From Shewanella sp. SNU WT4 (GTDB taxonomy: Bacteria > Pseudomonadota > Gammaproteobacteria > Enterobacterales > Shewanellaceae): DNA of 64,000 nucleotides. Shown here in pieces: positions 20,556 to 31,970 of the stretch. The position numbers were made by a program, and so were the translations under genes. The notes beneath the pieces were generated by a model. That model searched no databases. It saw only the letters and a list, made by a program, of their open reading frames with translations, and had not been told where the DNA came from. Location of the stretch: assembly GCF_006494715.1 (NCBI RefSeq), contig NZ_CP041151.1:3472001-3536000 (forward strand), written 5' to 3'. Positions within the stretch are counted from its first letter, which is position 1; every line of letters starts with the position of its first letter.

Positions 20556-21008
20556 TTAAACGCTAACTTGCCAATCCATTAGAATCGCATCCTCGCGTCC
20601 CGCTGGCGTTTGATAATAATTAGCTCTAATACCTGTTTCGATAAACCCAAGTTTTTGATAAAGATGCCTAGCGCCATGGTTAGATGCCTTAACCTCAAGC
20701 ATGATCACGACCGCGCTAGCCGCTTTGGCTTCGTCATACATATGCTTAAGTAACCAAGCGCCTATGCCTTGCCCTTGAAATTGCGGCGCGACACATATAT
20801 CCATCAGCGTGACTTCATCGATGATTTGCTGGCAAATACTAAAACCAAGCAACTGCTTATCTACATAAAGCCCTGACACTCGATACAAGGGGCCAAAACA
20901 GCCCTGTAAGCTACTTTCTGATAGCGGATAACCTAAGTCACTGGCAATCGACGCCATAGCGTTCACATCGCTTAACGACAGCGCGACTAATTGTTTATTA
21001 CTGCTCAT
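20556..21008 (-). CDS. rimI: Ribosomal protein S18 alanine N-acetyltransferase
   Basis: 150 residues of GNAT fold. Motif A is visible as ISVAP-like ICVAPQFQGQGIGAWLLKH with the acetyl-CoA loop QGQGIG, and motif B as LEVKASNHGARHLYQKLGF. RimI acetylates the N-terminal alanine of bS18. The ATG at 21008 has GGAG upstream; a GTG four codons earlier is less likely. It overlaps the end of holD by 11 bp, the classical holD-rimI arrangement. Confidence 0.92.
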   Translation of the reverse strand: MSSNKQLVALSLSDVNAMASIASDLGYPLSESSLQGCFGPLYRVSGLYVDKQLLGFSICQQIIDEVTLMDICVAPQFQGQGIGAWLLKHMYDEAKAASAVVIMLEVKASNHGARHLYQKLGFIETGIRANYYQTPAGREDAILMDWQVSV

Positions 21009-21435
21009 TATTTTTACCACTCCTTTGCTGCGCTAACCACTGCCATAGGCACGCCCATAAGTGCCGCTTAGTTGCAGCATCAGCGAGCTGAGTTACCTCA
21101 TGTAACGCTAAAGAATGCACTAACCCATCATCTTTGCCGGTGAGATCCCATAGCAAGTGTTGCCCCGCGTCAACATAAGGCTGCGTAGAACAAGTGCTTG
21201 GCGCGATATCCGCTAACTTGAGTAATGCTTGCATCACAGGGTGTCCTAGCAAGCTCTCAGCGCTTACTTGCGTATCGGCGGCTAACTTAACAACCCAAGG
21301 TGATAGCGCAGCGCTAGCCCCTTGCTCTGTTAACGCAATACTTGCAGAGCCTGTGATAGGAAATTGCTTACGACCACGCTCATTGAGTCGTAACGGCGTA
21401 ATACCCATAGCGAGTAGTTGAGATCGTTGCGTCAT
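20998..21435 (-). CDS. holD: DNA polymerase III psi subunit
   Basis: 145 residues. The psi subunit binds the clamp loader and, with chi, connects it to SSB. Sequence is poorly conserved in this family, but the N-terminal MTQRSQLLAMGITPLRLN resembles the E. coli start with its LGITQWSLR segment, and the gene sits directly before rimI as in E. coli. The ATG at 21435 has AAGGATG at the right distance; two more Met codons upstream are in frame. The call rests on context plus the N-terminus. Confidence 0.82.
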   Translation of the reverse strand: MTQRSQLLAMGITPLRLNERGRKQFPITGSASIALTEQGASAALSPWVVKLAADTQVSAESLLGHPVMQALLKLADIAPSTCSTQPYVDAGQHLLWDLTGKDDGLVHSLALHEVTQLADAATKRHLWACLWQWLAQQRSGKNNEQ

Positions 21436-21554
21436 GATATTCATCCTTAACACTCAGTCGGTTAAGTTTACGCTGTTAACGGCTGAGGCAGAAGAGTGGG
21501 ACTTAGAGTTAATACATCGGACTTAATAAACTGCTTTATTAATCTGTAAATGCA

Positions 21555-21586
21555 AAAAAGGCCATTCATTGCTGAATGGCCTTTTT
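21555..21586 (-). terminator. Terminator after tRNA-Trp
   Basis: A perfect 14-bp stem, AAAAAGGCCATTCA / TGAATGGCCTTTTT, with a TTGC loop, placed 8 bp after the CCA end of the minus-strand tRNA-Trp. Confidence 0.9.
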
Positions 21587-21594
21587 CTAGAATT

Positions 21595-21671
21595 TGGCAG
21601 GGGTGGCAGGACTCGAACCCGCAACCATCGGTTTTGGAGACCGCTGTTCTACCAATTGGAACTACACCCCT
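21595..21671 (-). tRNA. tRNA-Trp (CCA)
   Basis: On the minus strand a 77-nt cloverleaf starts AGGGGTG and ends CACCCCT-G-CCA with encoded CCA. The D-loop TAGTTCCAATTGGTAGA, anticodon loop CTCCAAA (CCA, Trp), and T-arm GGTTCGAGTCC are all present. It stands alone with its own terminator. Confidence 0.97.
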
Positions 21672-21831
21672 GTTGACGAGACGGATTATGCGTAAAAGCG
21701 GGGTAAAGGTAAAGTACTTTTTCACTAAGACTGATTCAACTGCTGAGCTTTTGAACGATGCGTCGATAATTACGCCAAGTAAGCGTATAATAACGAAATT
21801 AATCGCTTAATTTCATGCAAAGGCCGCGGCT

Positions 21832-22464
21832 ATGTTAGTATTTTTTCCTCAGTTAAATATCACTAAAACTCTGAAATTATCGTCACTGTGCTTAAGTTTT
21901 TCACTCATTAGTAGCCAAAGTTATGCCGACCCGCAGGCACTGCTGCAAAATCTATCCGGCCAATGGCAAGGAAGCACCTACTACGCCCAAAGTGAGCCCA
22001 CCAAAGTTGCCACCCAAATCGCAGCCAACCTCACCCCAGATCAAGGCATATTGACCTTTAACATCACCTATTCTGCCGATGGCTTACAAAACTATGCCGT
22101 TAAGGTGATGAGTTTTGATAAGGAAGCGCAGCTACTTTACTCCAGCGACTTTCATGACCATAACGGCACTTTAAGTCAGGCTGAGATAATCCCGAACCAA
22201 GGCCTCAGCAATTACACTGAGTTGCAGCAAGATAACCTCAGCAATGGCTTACCCTTTAATACCGACAGCACACTCGATCAGCAGTTAACTATTCAATACC
22301 AAGGTGTGTATCAACAGCGACCGGCAAAGTACATTGAGCACTGGCAATTATCAGCCACTGAATTTACTCGTCACACTAAAATGTGCTTCCAAGATGTGAA
22401 TGATTGCCAATATGTGCCCTTAAGCACCAGTAAGTTGACTCGAGTGACTAATGACTCTTTTTAA
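21832..22464 (+). CDS. Secreted hypothetical protein
   Basis: 210 residues; no family recognised. The N-terminus has a hydrophobic segment (about 15-28) ending SQSYA, a likely signal peptidase I site, so the mature protein should be periplasmic or extracellular. The mature part begins DPQALLQNLSGQWQG and looks beta-rich, with alternating hydrophobic residues and two cysteines near the end (MCFQDVNDCQ) that could form a disulfide. The LSGQWQG start resembles small secreted proteins of lipocalin-like type, but that is only a resemblance. It is followed by a hairpin terminator and then the insertion elements. Confidence 0.7.
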   Translation: MLVFFPQLNITKTLKLSSLCLSFSLISSQSYADPQALLQNLSGQWQGSTYYAQSEPTKVATQIAANLTPDQGILTFNITYSADGLQNYAVKVMSFDKEAQLLYSSDFHDHNGTLSQAEIIPNQGLSNYTELQQDNLSNGLPFNTDSTLDQQLTIQYQGVYQQRPAKYIEHWQLSATEFTRHTKMCFQDVNDCQYVPLSTSKLTRVTNDSF

Positions 22465-22563
22465 GAGCTAAGGTTAACCTCAGTTTTTAAAGCACTTAGC
22501 ACTTAGCCGCAATAATTAGCCACTCAGTTATGAGAGTTAAACTGCTCATTGATAGATAACAAA

Positions 22564-22589
22564 AAGCCCTAACATGGCTGTTAGGGCTT
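22564..22589 (+). terminator. Terminator upstream of the IS1111-type element
   Basis: Stem AAGCCCTAACA / TGTTAGGGCTT (11 bp) with a TGGC loop. It ends the secreted-protein gene. The same two arms occur at 25477-25502 after the rRNA operon. The insertion element begins 6 bp further on. Confidence 0.75.
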
Positions 22590-22594
22590 AATTA

Positions 22595-22654
22595 GATGGT
22601 CCGCCTCACCCCTAAACTAAGCTTAGGGTTAGGCAAACAAAGAGGCGAACCATC
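22595..22654 (+). promoter_or_regulatory. Left-end hairpin of the IS1111-type element covering the transposase ribosome site
   Basis: GATGGTCCGCCTC (22595-22607) pairs with GAGGCGAACCATC (22642-22654) over 13 positions with one G-U type mismatch. The 3' arm contains AGAGG, the ribosome-binding site of the transposase ATG at 22655. A shorter inner hairpin (CCCTAA / TTAGGG) lies in the loop. In a read-through transcript the start region would be folded away. Confidence 0.6.
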
Positions 22655-23035
22655 ATGTCTACTATTAAAGTAATTGGGATCGATTTAGGCAAATCTTCTT
22701 TTCATCTTGTTGCTCATGACTATAGCGGTCGAGAGCAATTTCGAAAGCATTTATCTCGCGCAAAACTTATTGAGTTTTTAGCTCAAATACCCGCAACAAT
22801 CATAGCTATGGAGTCATGTGGTGGCTCACATTGGCTCGCTCGAAAGTGCCAGTCTTTTGGGCACGAAGTTAAACTCATTCCTCCGCAGTACGTTAAACCT
22901 TACGTTAAAACTAATAAAAATGATTACATCGATGCTGATGCAATAGCGGAAGCATCAACACGCCCATCGATGCGCTTTGTTGGTGTTAAAACTGAAACTG
23001 CTCAGGTTATCTCAGTGATCCAACGTATTCGTTCT

Positions 23036-23044
23036 AGTTACGTA
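23036..23044. repeat. Left 9-bp target-site duplication of the IS10-like element
   Basis: AGTTACGTA directly precedes the left end CTGAGG and is repeated exactly at 24373-24381 after the right end. Nine bp is the duplication length of IS10. Confidence 0.95.
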
Positions 23045-24372
23045 CTGAGGAATCCCCTGATAATTTACAAATAAATCATCAAATTAGGGTGGAAGCGCAT
23101 CTTGTTGCATGATCAAATGGTTTCGTCAAAAACTACACTTGGACAACAAGATGCGCGAAGCCAATATCCTACAACATTATTTACACCAATACTGCCCAGA
23201 ACTTCACCTAAAACGATTAAACAGTTTGATGCTGGCCTCTAAGGCACTGATTGAATGTAAGACACTGACCTTGACTGAGTTAGGTCGAAATTTACCAACC
23301 ACGGCTCGAACCAAGCAAAACATCAAGCGCATTGATCGTTTGCTCGGCAACACGCATCTGCACCAAGAGCGGTTAGCGGTCTACCAATGGCATGCCAGCC
23401 TTATCTGTTCTGGTAACCCTATGCCGATTGTGCTCGTCGATTGGTCAGATATCCGAGAGCATAAACGCATCATGGCCCTGCGAGCCTCAATAGCCTTCAA
23501 TGGCCGCTCTATTACCCTATATGAGAAATCCTATCCCCTATCAGAACAATGCTCTAAGGCCGCCCACAACGGTTTTTTAGCGGACTTAGCCAAGATTTTA
23601 CCTTTGCATGTTACCCCTCTCATCGTGACTGACGCGGGGTTCAAAGTGCCTTGGTACAAAGAGGTTGAGGCACATGGTTGGTTTTGGCTAAGCCGTATTC
23701 GCGGTACAGTTCAATTTGCAGATATTTGTGCCGAAAATTGGCGTGCAGTGCGCAGTACACATGACTTGGCCAACGGTCAAGCGAAGAGCCTGGGTTGTAA
23801 GACCTTGACCAAAACTAACCCTATCAATTGCCATCTCACGCTGTATCGTAGCAAACCTAAGGGCCGTACAAATCAGCGTTCAACCAGGACGAATTGCCAC
23901 CATCCATCAGCAAAAACGTACTCAACAGCGGCGAGAGGACCTTGGGTGTTAGCCAGCAACTTACCACCAGAATCTCGCAGCCCAAAACAGCTGGTAAACC
24001 TGTACGCCAAACGTATGCAAATAGAGGAAACCTTTCGTGACCTCAAAAGCCCGGCATACGGCTTTGGCTTACGCCAAAGTCGTACCAACAGTCCAGAGCG
24101 ATTCGACATCATCCTACTGATTGCGTTAATGGTTCAATGCCTGTTGTGGCTAGTTGGTTTACACGCACAGCAACAGGGCTGGGATAAGCATTTTCAGGCC
24201 AATACCATTGGGCATCGAACGGTACTCTCAACGATTCGCTTGGGATTGGAGGTACTCAGGCGGCCTGATTATCAAATCACGGAGAAAGAATTGCTGGCGG
24301 CGTGGGTATTATTCGCCAATCAGTTACTCAAATATGGCTATGCTATGGCCGATTTATGAGGGGATCCTTCAG
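23045..24372 (+). mobile_element. IS10-like insertion sequence (IS4 family)
   Basis: 1328 bp, against 1329 bp for IS10. The ends are CTGAGGAATCCCCTGATAA and, read inward from the right, CTGAAGGATCCCCTCATAA; these are imperfect inverted repeats of IS10 type. The right (inner) end contains a GATC (24363-24366) and the left does not, which matches the Dam-regulated inner end of IS10. Another GATC lies at 23111-23114 ahead of the transposase. Flanked by exact 9-bp duplications, so it arrived by a single transposition. Confidence 0.95.
23151..24359 (+). CDS. IS10-type transposase
   Basis: 402 residues from the ATG at 23151, exactly the IS10 transposase length; the frame is open 14 codons further upstream. 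The catalytic triad D97 (VLVDWSD), D161 (VTDAGF) and E292 (IEETFRD, YREK-like region) occupies the same positions as in IS10. No stop or frameshift is seen, so it should be functional. In IS10 translation is repressed by an antisense RNA from pOUT; the corresponding start region is present here but the antisense promoter was not verified. Confidence 0.96.
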   Translation: MREANILQHYLHQYCPELHLKRLNSLMLASKALIECKTLTLTELGRNLPTTARTKQNIKRIDRLLGNTHLHQERLAVYQWHASLICSGNPMPIVLVDWSDIREHKRIMALRASIAFNGRSITLYEKSYPLSEQCSKAAHNGFLADLAKILPLHVTPLIVTDAGFKVPWYKEVEAHGWFWLSRIRGTVQFADICAENWRAVRSTHDLANGQAKSLGCKTLTKTNPINCHLTLYRSKPKGRTNQRSTRTNCHHPSAKTYSTAARGPWVLASNLPPESRSPKQLVNLYAKRMQIEETFRDLKSPAYGFGLRQSRTNSPERFDIILLIALMVQCLLWLVGLHAQQQGWDKHFQANTIGHRTVLSTIRLGLEVLRRPDYQITEKELLAAWVLFANQLLKYGYAMADL

Positions 24373-24381
24373 AGTTACGTA
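24373..24381. repeat. Right 9-bp target-site duplication of the IS10-like element
   Basis: AGTTACGTA, identical to 23036-23044, follows the right IS end CCTTCAG. Both copies fall in frame with the host transposase codons Ser-Tyr-Val. Confidence 0.95.
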
Positions 24382-25008
24382 AAAGAGCGTACCGCGTGCA
24401 TGTCCCGTATTGGAGCTATCTTGCTTGAATTTGGTATGAGCTTCCCTAAAGGGCATAGCAAGATGAAGAGCCTATTTCAATGGCTTGCTTATAGTAAAGA
24501 ATCTATTCCTCAGATGTTAATGCAGGAGTTGATTGAGCATCACGAATACTATTTACAGCTTAATGAGCGTATTGCAGGTCAAGATAACAAGCTGAAACAG
24601 CTTGTCGAGCAAAATGAAGATGCTCAACTGCTTAAATCTATCCCAGGTGTGGGAAATTTAACAGCGAGTCAGTGTTTAGCGGATATCTCCGATGTGGGTC
24701 ACTTTAAAAATGGACGACAGTTAGCCGCCTGGATAGGGCTTGTCCCACATCAATACTCAACTGGCGGCAAAACCAGGCTTTTGGGGATAAGTAAGCGCGG
24801 CAACAAAGCGTTGAGGACGTTATTCATCCATGGTGCACGGTCGATTTTATCAAGGCCAGAGGTTGCAGTCGCTGTTTTTGGTGAATGGATTTTGGAGTTA
24901 AGAGCCAGAAAGCCATTTAACGTAGCGGTTGTCGCTTTGGCGAATAAGTTAGCGCGGATAGCGTGGTCAGTGTTATCGACCAAGCAAGCATTTGAAGTAA
25001 GAGTTTAA

Positions 25009-25218
25009 GCCGAGTTTGCAGATGATAAAAAAGATGGCAGAACGGTCAGACCACTAGATTGAAGACCTGACATAAAAAACAGCAACGCAGTATGCTTTGG
25101 GCTTTTTGAGGACAATCTAGCGCGGAACTCATCGTGGAGCGGGTGGTAGCACCTAATGAAGACTCAGAATACATTAGCGCAAACCAACCTCGTTATCGAA
25201 AATATCATTTGCAATAAC
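25009..25218 (+). ncRNA. Candidate guide (seek/bridge) RNA region at the right end of the IS1111-type element
   Basis: About 210 bp of non-coding DNA between the transposase stop and the right inverted repeat. It contains an 8-bp inverted repeat CTAGATTG (25054-25061) / CAATCTAG (25113-25120), and a terminal hairpin CCTCGTTAT (25188-25196) / ATAACGAGG (25214-25222) that runs into the right repeat. IS1111-type elements are known to encode their targeting RNA downstream of the transposase, so this is where it should be. The RNA itself and its boundaries are inferred, not shown. Confidence 0.5.
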
Positions 25219-25338
25219 GAGGCGGACCATACATTGTTTTGAGAAATAGTGTGAAGTGAACTGCTAGCCTACCAATCATTCGTTTGAGCTAAAGTGGCGC
25301 GAAGTAATGCCTCATAAAAGCTAAAATGCCACAACGAA

Positions 25339-25368
25339 AAAAGCCTCAGCATTGCTGCTGAGGCTTTT
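25339..25368. terminator. Strong hairpin between the insertion element and the rRNA operon
   Basis: A 12-bp stem, AAAAGCCTCAGC / GCTGAGGCTTTT, with a six-base loop and T-runs both ways. It could insulate the minus-strand rRNA operon from the plus-strand insertion elements. The remaining bases of 25231-25470 hold no gene I recognise. Confidence 0.8.
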
Positions 25369-25476
25369 ATTTTAATGTTGATGGGTGAATATCGCCTAGC
25401 GATGAGCTTATGAGCACGAAGCTGGGGCGAACAGGACAGCCCCGCTAAATCACAGCATCAAATTTCAGATACGAAA

Positions 25477-25502
25477 AAGCCCTAACATTACTGTTAGGGC
25501 TT
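25477..25502 (-). terminator. Terminator of the rRNA operon
   Basis: Stem AAGCCCTAACA / TGTTAGGGCTT with a TTAC loop, 10 bp beyond the CCA end of tRNA-Asp, with a T-run on the minus strand. Confidence 0.85.
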
Positions 25503-25512
25503 ATCAAAATGT

Positions 25513-25589
25513 TGGCGGAGCGGACGGGACTCGAACCCGCGACCCCCGGCGTGACAGGCCGGTATTCTAACCAACTGAACTACCGCTCC
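25513..25589 (-). tRNA. tRNA-Asp (GTC)
   Basis: Minus-strand 77-nt cloverleaf: acceptor GGAGCGG / CCGCTCC, discriminator G, encoded CCA. Anticodon loop CTGTCAC gives GTC (Asp). T-arm GGGTTCGAGTCCC. It is the last gene of the rRNA operon, about 90 bp after 5S. Confidence 0.97.
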
Positions 25590-25679
25590 TTTAGTGATGG
25601 CTTGCGCTTCTCACTAAATTCTTTTAGCGTCGCTAACGTGTCAGCGTTAGGATACGTGCTTTTGCAAGCAAATTAGGCG

Positions 25680-25795
25680 CCTGGAGATGACCTACTCTCG
25701 CATGGGGAAACCCCACACTACCATCGGCGCGACTGCGTTTCACTTCTGAGTTCGGAATGGGATCAGGTGGTGCCACAGTGCTATGGTCTCCAGAC
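25680..25795 (-). rRNA. rrf: 5S ribosomal RNA
   Basis: About 116 nt on the minus strand. The ends pair as GTCTGGAGAC with a 3' CTCCAGGC-type arm. The conserved CCGAACTCAGAAGTGAAACG and the GGGGTTTCCCCATGCGAGAGTAGG region are present, as in E. coli 5S. Exact ends are uncertain by a few bases. It lies downstream of tRNA-Val rather than directly after 23S. Confidence 0.93.
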
Positions 25796-25825
25796 AAATT
25801 TGGAATTCGGAAAGCTGTCAAAAAA

Positions 25826-25901
25826 TGGTGGTCGCTACTGGGCTCGAACCAGTGACCCCCTCCTTGTAAGGGAGATGCTCTCCCAGCTGAGCTAAGCGAC
25901 C
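25826..25901 (-). tRNA. tRNA-Val (TAC)
   Basis: Minus-strand 76-nt cloverleaf starting GGTCGCT and ending AGCGACC-A-CCA. Anticodon stem TCTCC / GGAGG with loop CTTACAA gives anticodon TAC (Val). The D and T arms match E. coli tRNA-Val(UAC). It lies between the 23S and 5S genes. Confidence 0.95.
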
Positions 25902-25990
25902 TGGGATTTTTTGCTATTGAGTACTCAATCTTCAATCAAGTATTTTTCGATTCTTTATCAGGCTTGTTCAGTAAAACCCATCTGGGTTGT

Positions 25991-28882
<2,892 letters not shown>

Positions 28883-29182
28883 ATACAACCCAAATGAGTT
28901 TCACTTGAGCGTATTGCAACTAGCTGGTTTTTACTGTCTCTTGCTTTCGCAAAAGAACGCCTTGATTTACTTCATTTCTGAAGTTAAAGAATATCCAAAA
29001 CACTTGATTAAAGTATTTTGAGAACTCAATTTTGTATCACCTAATGCTTGCGCACTAAGTTCTACTATCAGCTTTCCAAATTTTTAAAGAACGACATCCC
29101 TTCAAAGGAAGGTAATGTTTTGCTCGTCAACAAGACAAGGCAATCTGTGTGAACACTCAACAGTAATTCTAAATCGCATAGG
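28883..29182 (-). other. 16S-23S internal transcribed spacer without tRNA
   Basis: 300 bp. No tRNA-Ile, Ala or Glu is present. A boxA-like GTTCTTTAA (complement at about 29084-29092) should recruit the antitermination complex ahead of 23S. Flanking inverted segments for RNase III processing are expected but were not mapped. Confidence 0.8.
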
Positions 29183-30729
<1,547 letters not shown>

Positions 30730-30901
30730 AAGTTTTGTTCGGACCCGAAAGTCCTGCTCAATGAATTCTGTCGATTCGATGATAAATCATCAAATTTGCA
30801 TGTTATGCGGACATCTTCGTTGAAGTCTCTTGCGAGACGTGTTAAATCGTTGTCGATTTATCAACTACTGTGAATGTCCACACAGATTTGCTTGTCTTCT
30901 A

Positions 30902-30914
30902 CTTGTTAAAGAAC
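30902..30914 (-). promoter_or_regulatory. boxA antitermination site in the rRNA leader
   Basis: On the minus strand GTTCTTTAACA matches the NusB/S10 boxA consensus TGCTCTTTAACA closely. It lies about 175 nt upstream of 16S, inside the leader that begins at the two promoters. Confidence 0.75.
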
Positions 30915-30940
30915 GTTGCCGCTACGGGCTAGGGATGCGT

Positions 30941-30968
30941 ATTTTACGCATAAACCTGAGTGGGTCAA
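30941..30968 (-). promoter_or_regulatory. rRNA operon promoter P2
   Basis: Minus strand: -35 TTGACC (30963-30968), 16-bp spacer, -10 TAAAAT (30941-30946). It is downstream of P1 and just upstream of boxA, the usual P2 position. Confidence 0.7.
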
Positions 30969-31107
30969 GCCCTTATTTCAGGCTTGGATCCAAGCGGTTA
31001 AACTTTCGCCTAACACCCTTAATCACTCATGGTTAACTTGCTTCGCAAGTTCCATCCTGACTCAGTATCGTTGCCTTACAGCGCCGTTGTCCGTGTCAGT
31101 GGGGTGG

Positions 31108-31135
31108 ATTATAGGGCGCTGACCCAATTGCGCAA
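31108..31135 (-). promoter_or_regulatory. rRNA operon promoter P1
   Basis: Minus strand: -35 TTGCGC (31130-31135), 16-bp spacer, perfect -10 TATAAT (31108-31113), followed by the C-rich discriminator CCACCCC. GC-rich discriminators are typical of stringently controlled rRNA promoters. The leader from here to 16S is about 370 nt. Confidence 0.8.
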
Positions 31136-31382
31136 GCGCTAATTTATTCAAACCACACCAAGCGCTCAAACATTGAGCAAAACTATTAAGTTCACGACCA
31201 AATAGAGCAATTAATGCCGCTTTTATACTTAAAAGCTGGGCATGTTTAGCGCTGCAAGCCTGAATTTAGTTATGAATAGACTAAGGTTAATTTAGGTTAT
31301 GAGTCGTTAGCAGTTGGCAAGGTTGCAGAGCTTGAGTAAACTTCAACCACTATGACTGAGATATGGCCGCAAGGAACTGCAT

Positions 31383-31850
31383 ATGCCGCACTTTTTAAGT
31401 TTACCTAAGCGAGCTCTCGTTATCATTAGCTTAAGTGTATCTACTCAGGTTATGGCAAGTGAGGTCATTTACTCTTGGGTGGATGCCAATGGCCTAGTCC
31501 ACTATAGTCAGCAGCCGCCCGCAAACGATATAAAATTCACTCAAGTTTATAACGATGATATTGAGCCGCAAAAATCAGGGTATGTCAGCGCACCGACAAA
31601 ACAACCGACTCAATCGACAGCCGCTGAAATAGCCAGTGCCGAGGCGTTACTTATTAAGGCCAAAGATCCTGCTCAAGCAAAAATGTTGTGTGAATTGGCG
31701 CAGGAAAAACTAAAACTACTTAATAGTCAAAATCGACTGACCCGCAAAGACTCAAAATCTGGTGAACAAGTGACCTTAAGCGATCAAGAGCGTGCAACTG
31801 AAATTACCACGCAGCAACAACGTATTGATGAATTTTGCCCCAAAGCTTAA
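31383..31850 (+). CDS. Exported DUF4124-type protein
   Basis: 155 residues. A signal peptide (hydrophobic about 10-24, ending VMAS) precedes VIYSWVDANGLVHYSQQPP, the short beta-hairpin pattern of DUF4124. The remainder is charged and helical, with two cysteines (CELAQEKL and the terminal CPKA) that may pair. The function is unknown for the family; the location is probably the periplasm. It stands alone, convergent with clpB and ending before a shared terminator. The stretch from 31136 to 31382 shows no other gene. Confidence 0.8.
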   Translation: MPHFLSLPKRALVIISLSVSTQVMASEVIYSWVDANGLVHYSQQPPANDIKFTQVYNDDIEPQKSGYVSAPTKQPTQSTAAEIASAEALLIKAKDPAQAKMLCELAQEKLKLLNSQNRLTRKDSKSGEQVTLSDQERATEITTQQQRIDEFCPKA

Positions 31851-31910
31851 GTCATTATTGCAATCTGTTATTTTGAGTATCAGTTTTGATAAAGCTTTTA
31901 GCTCAACATA

Positions 31911-31937
31911 AATAAGGCGCCCACAAGGCGCCTTATT
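31911..31937. terminator. Bidirectional terminator between the DUF4124 gene and clpB
   Basis: A perfect 11-bp stem, AATAAGGCGCC / GGCGCCTTATT, with a CACAA loop, between the two convergent genes. Confidence 0.88.
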
Positions 31938-31970
31938 TTGTTACTGCTAACTATTCATAGTAAATTGTGC

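Larger units (their letters stand above)
22655..25008 (+). pseudogene. IS110-family transposase, split by an IS10-like insertion
   Basis: Residues 1-130 are encoded at 22655-23044 and the rest at 24382-25008. Removing the IS10 and one copy of the 9-bp duplication restores an open frame of 338 codons, reading ...RSSYV-KERTACMSR.... The N-terminal DEDD domain shows D10 (GIDLGK), E53 (MESCGG), D90 and D93 (NDYIDAD). The C-terminal part has IPGVGNLTASQ and the serine motif YSTGG. All catalytic positions look intact, so the gene was probably active until interrupted. Confidence 0.9.
22596..25230 (+). mobile_element. IS110-family (IS1111-type) insertion sequence, interrupted by an IS10-like element
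   Basis: Bounded by 12-bp perfect inverted repeats ATGGTCCGCCTC (22596-22607) and GAGGCGGACCAT (25219-25230). Subterminal repeats of this length are typical of the IS1111 subgroup; true ends may extend a few bases beyond. Without the inserted IS10 and one target copy the element is about 1.3 kb and encodes a 338-residue DEDD/Ser transposase. No target-site duplication is evident, as usual for the family. The 3' non-coding part (25009-25218) is a candidate guide-RNA region. Confidence 0.85.

Noticed and set aside
23109..23150. Upstream extension of the IS10 transposase
   Set aside because: Starting at 23151 gives exactly 402 residues with D97, D161 and E292 at IS10 positions.
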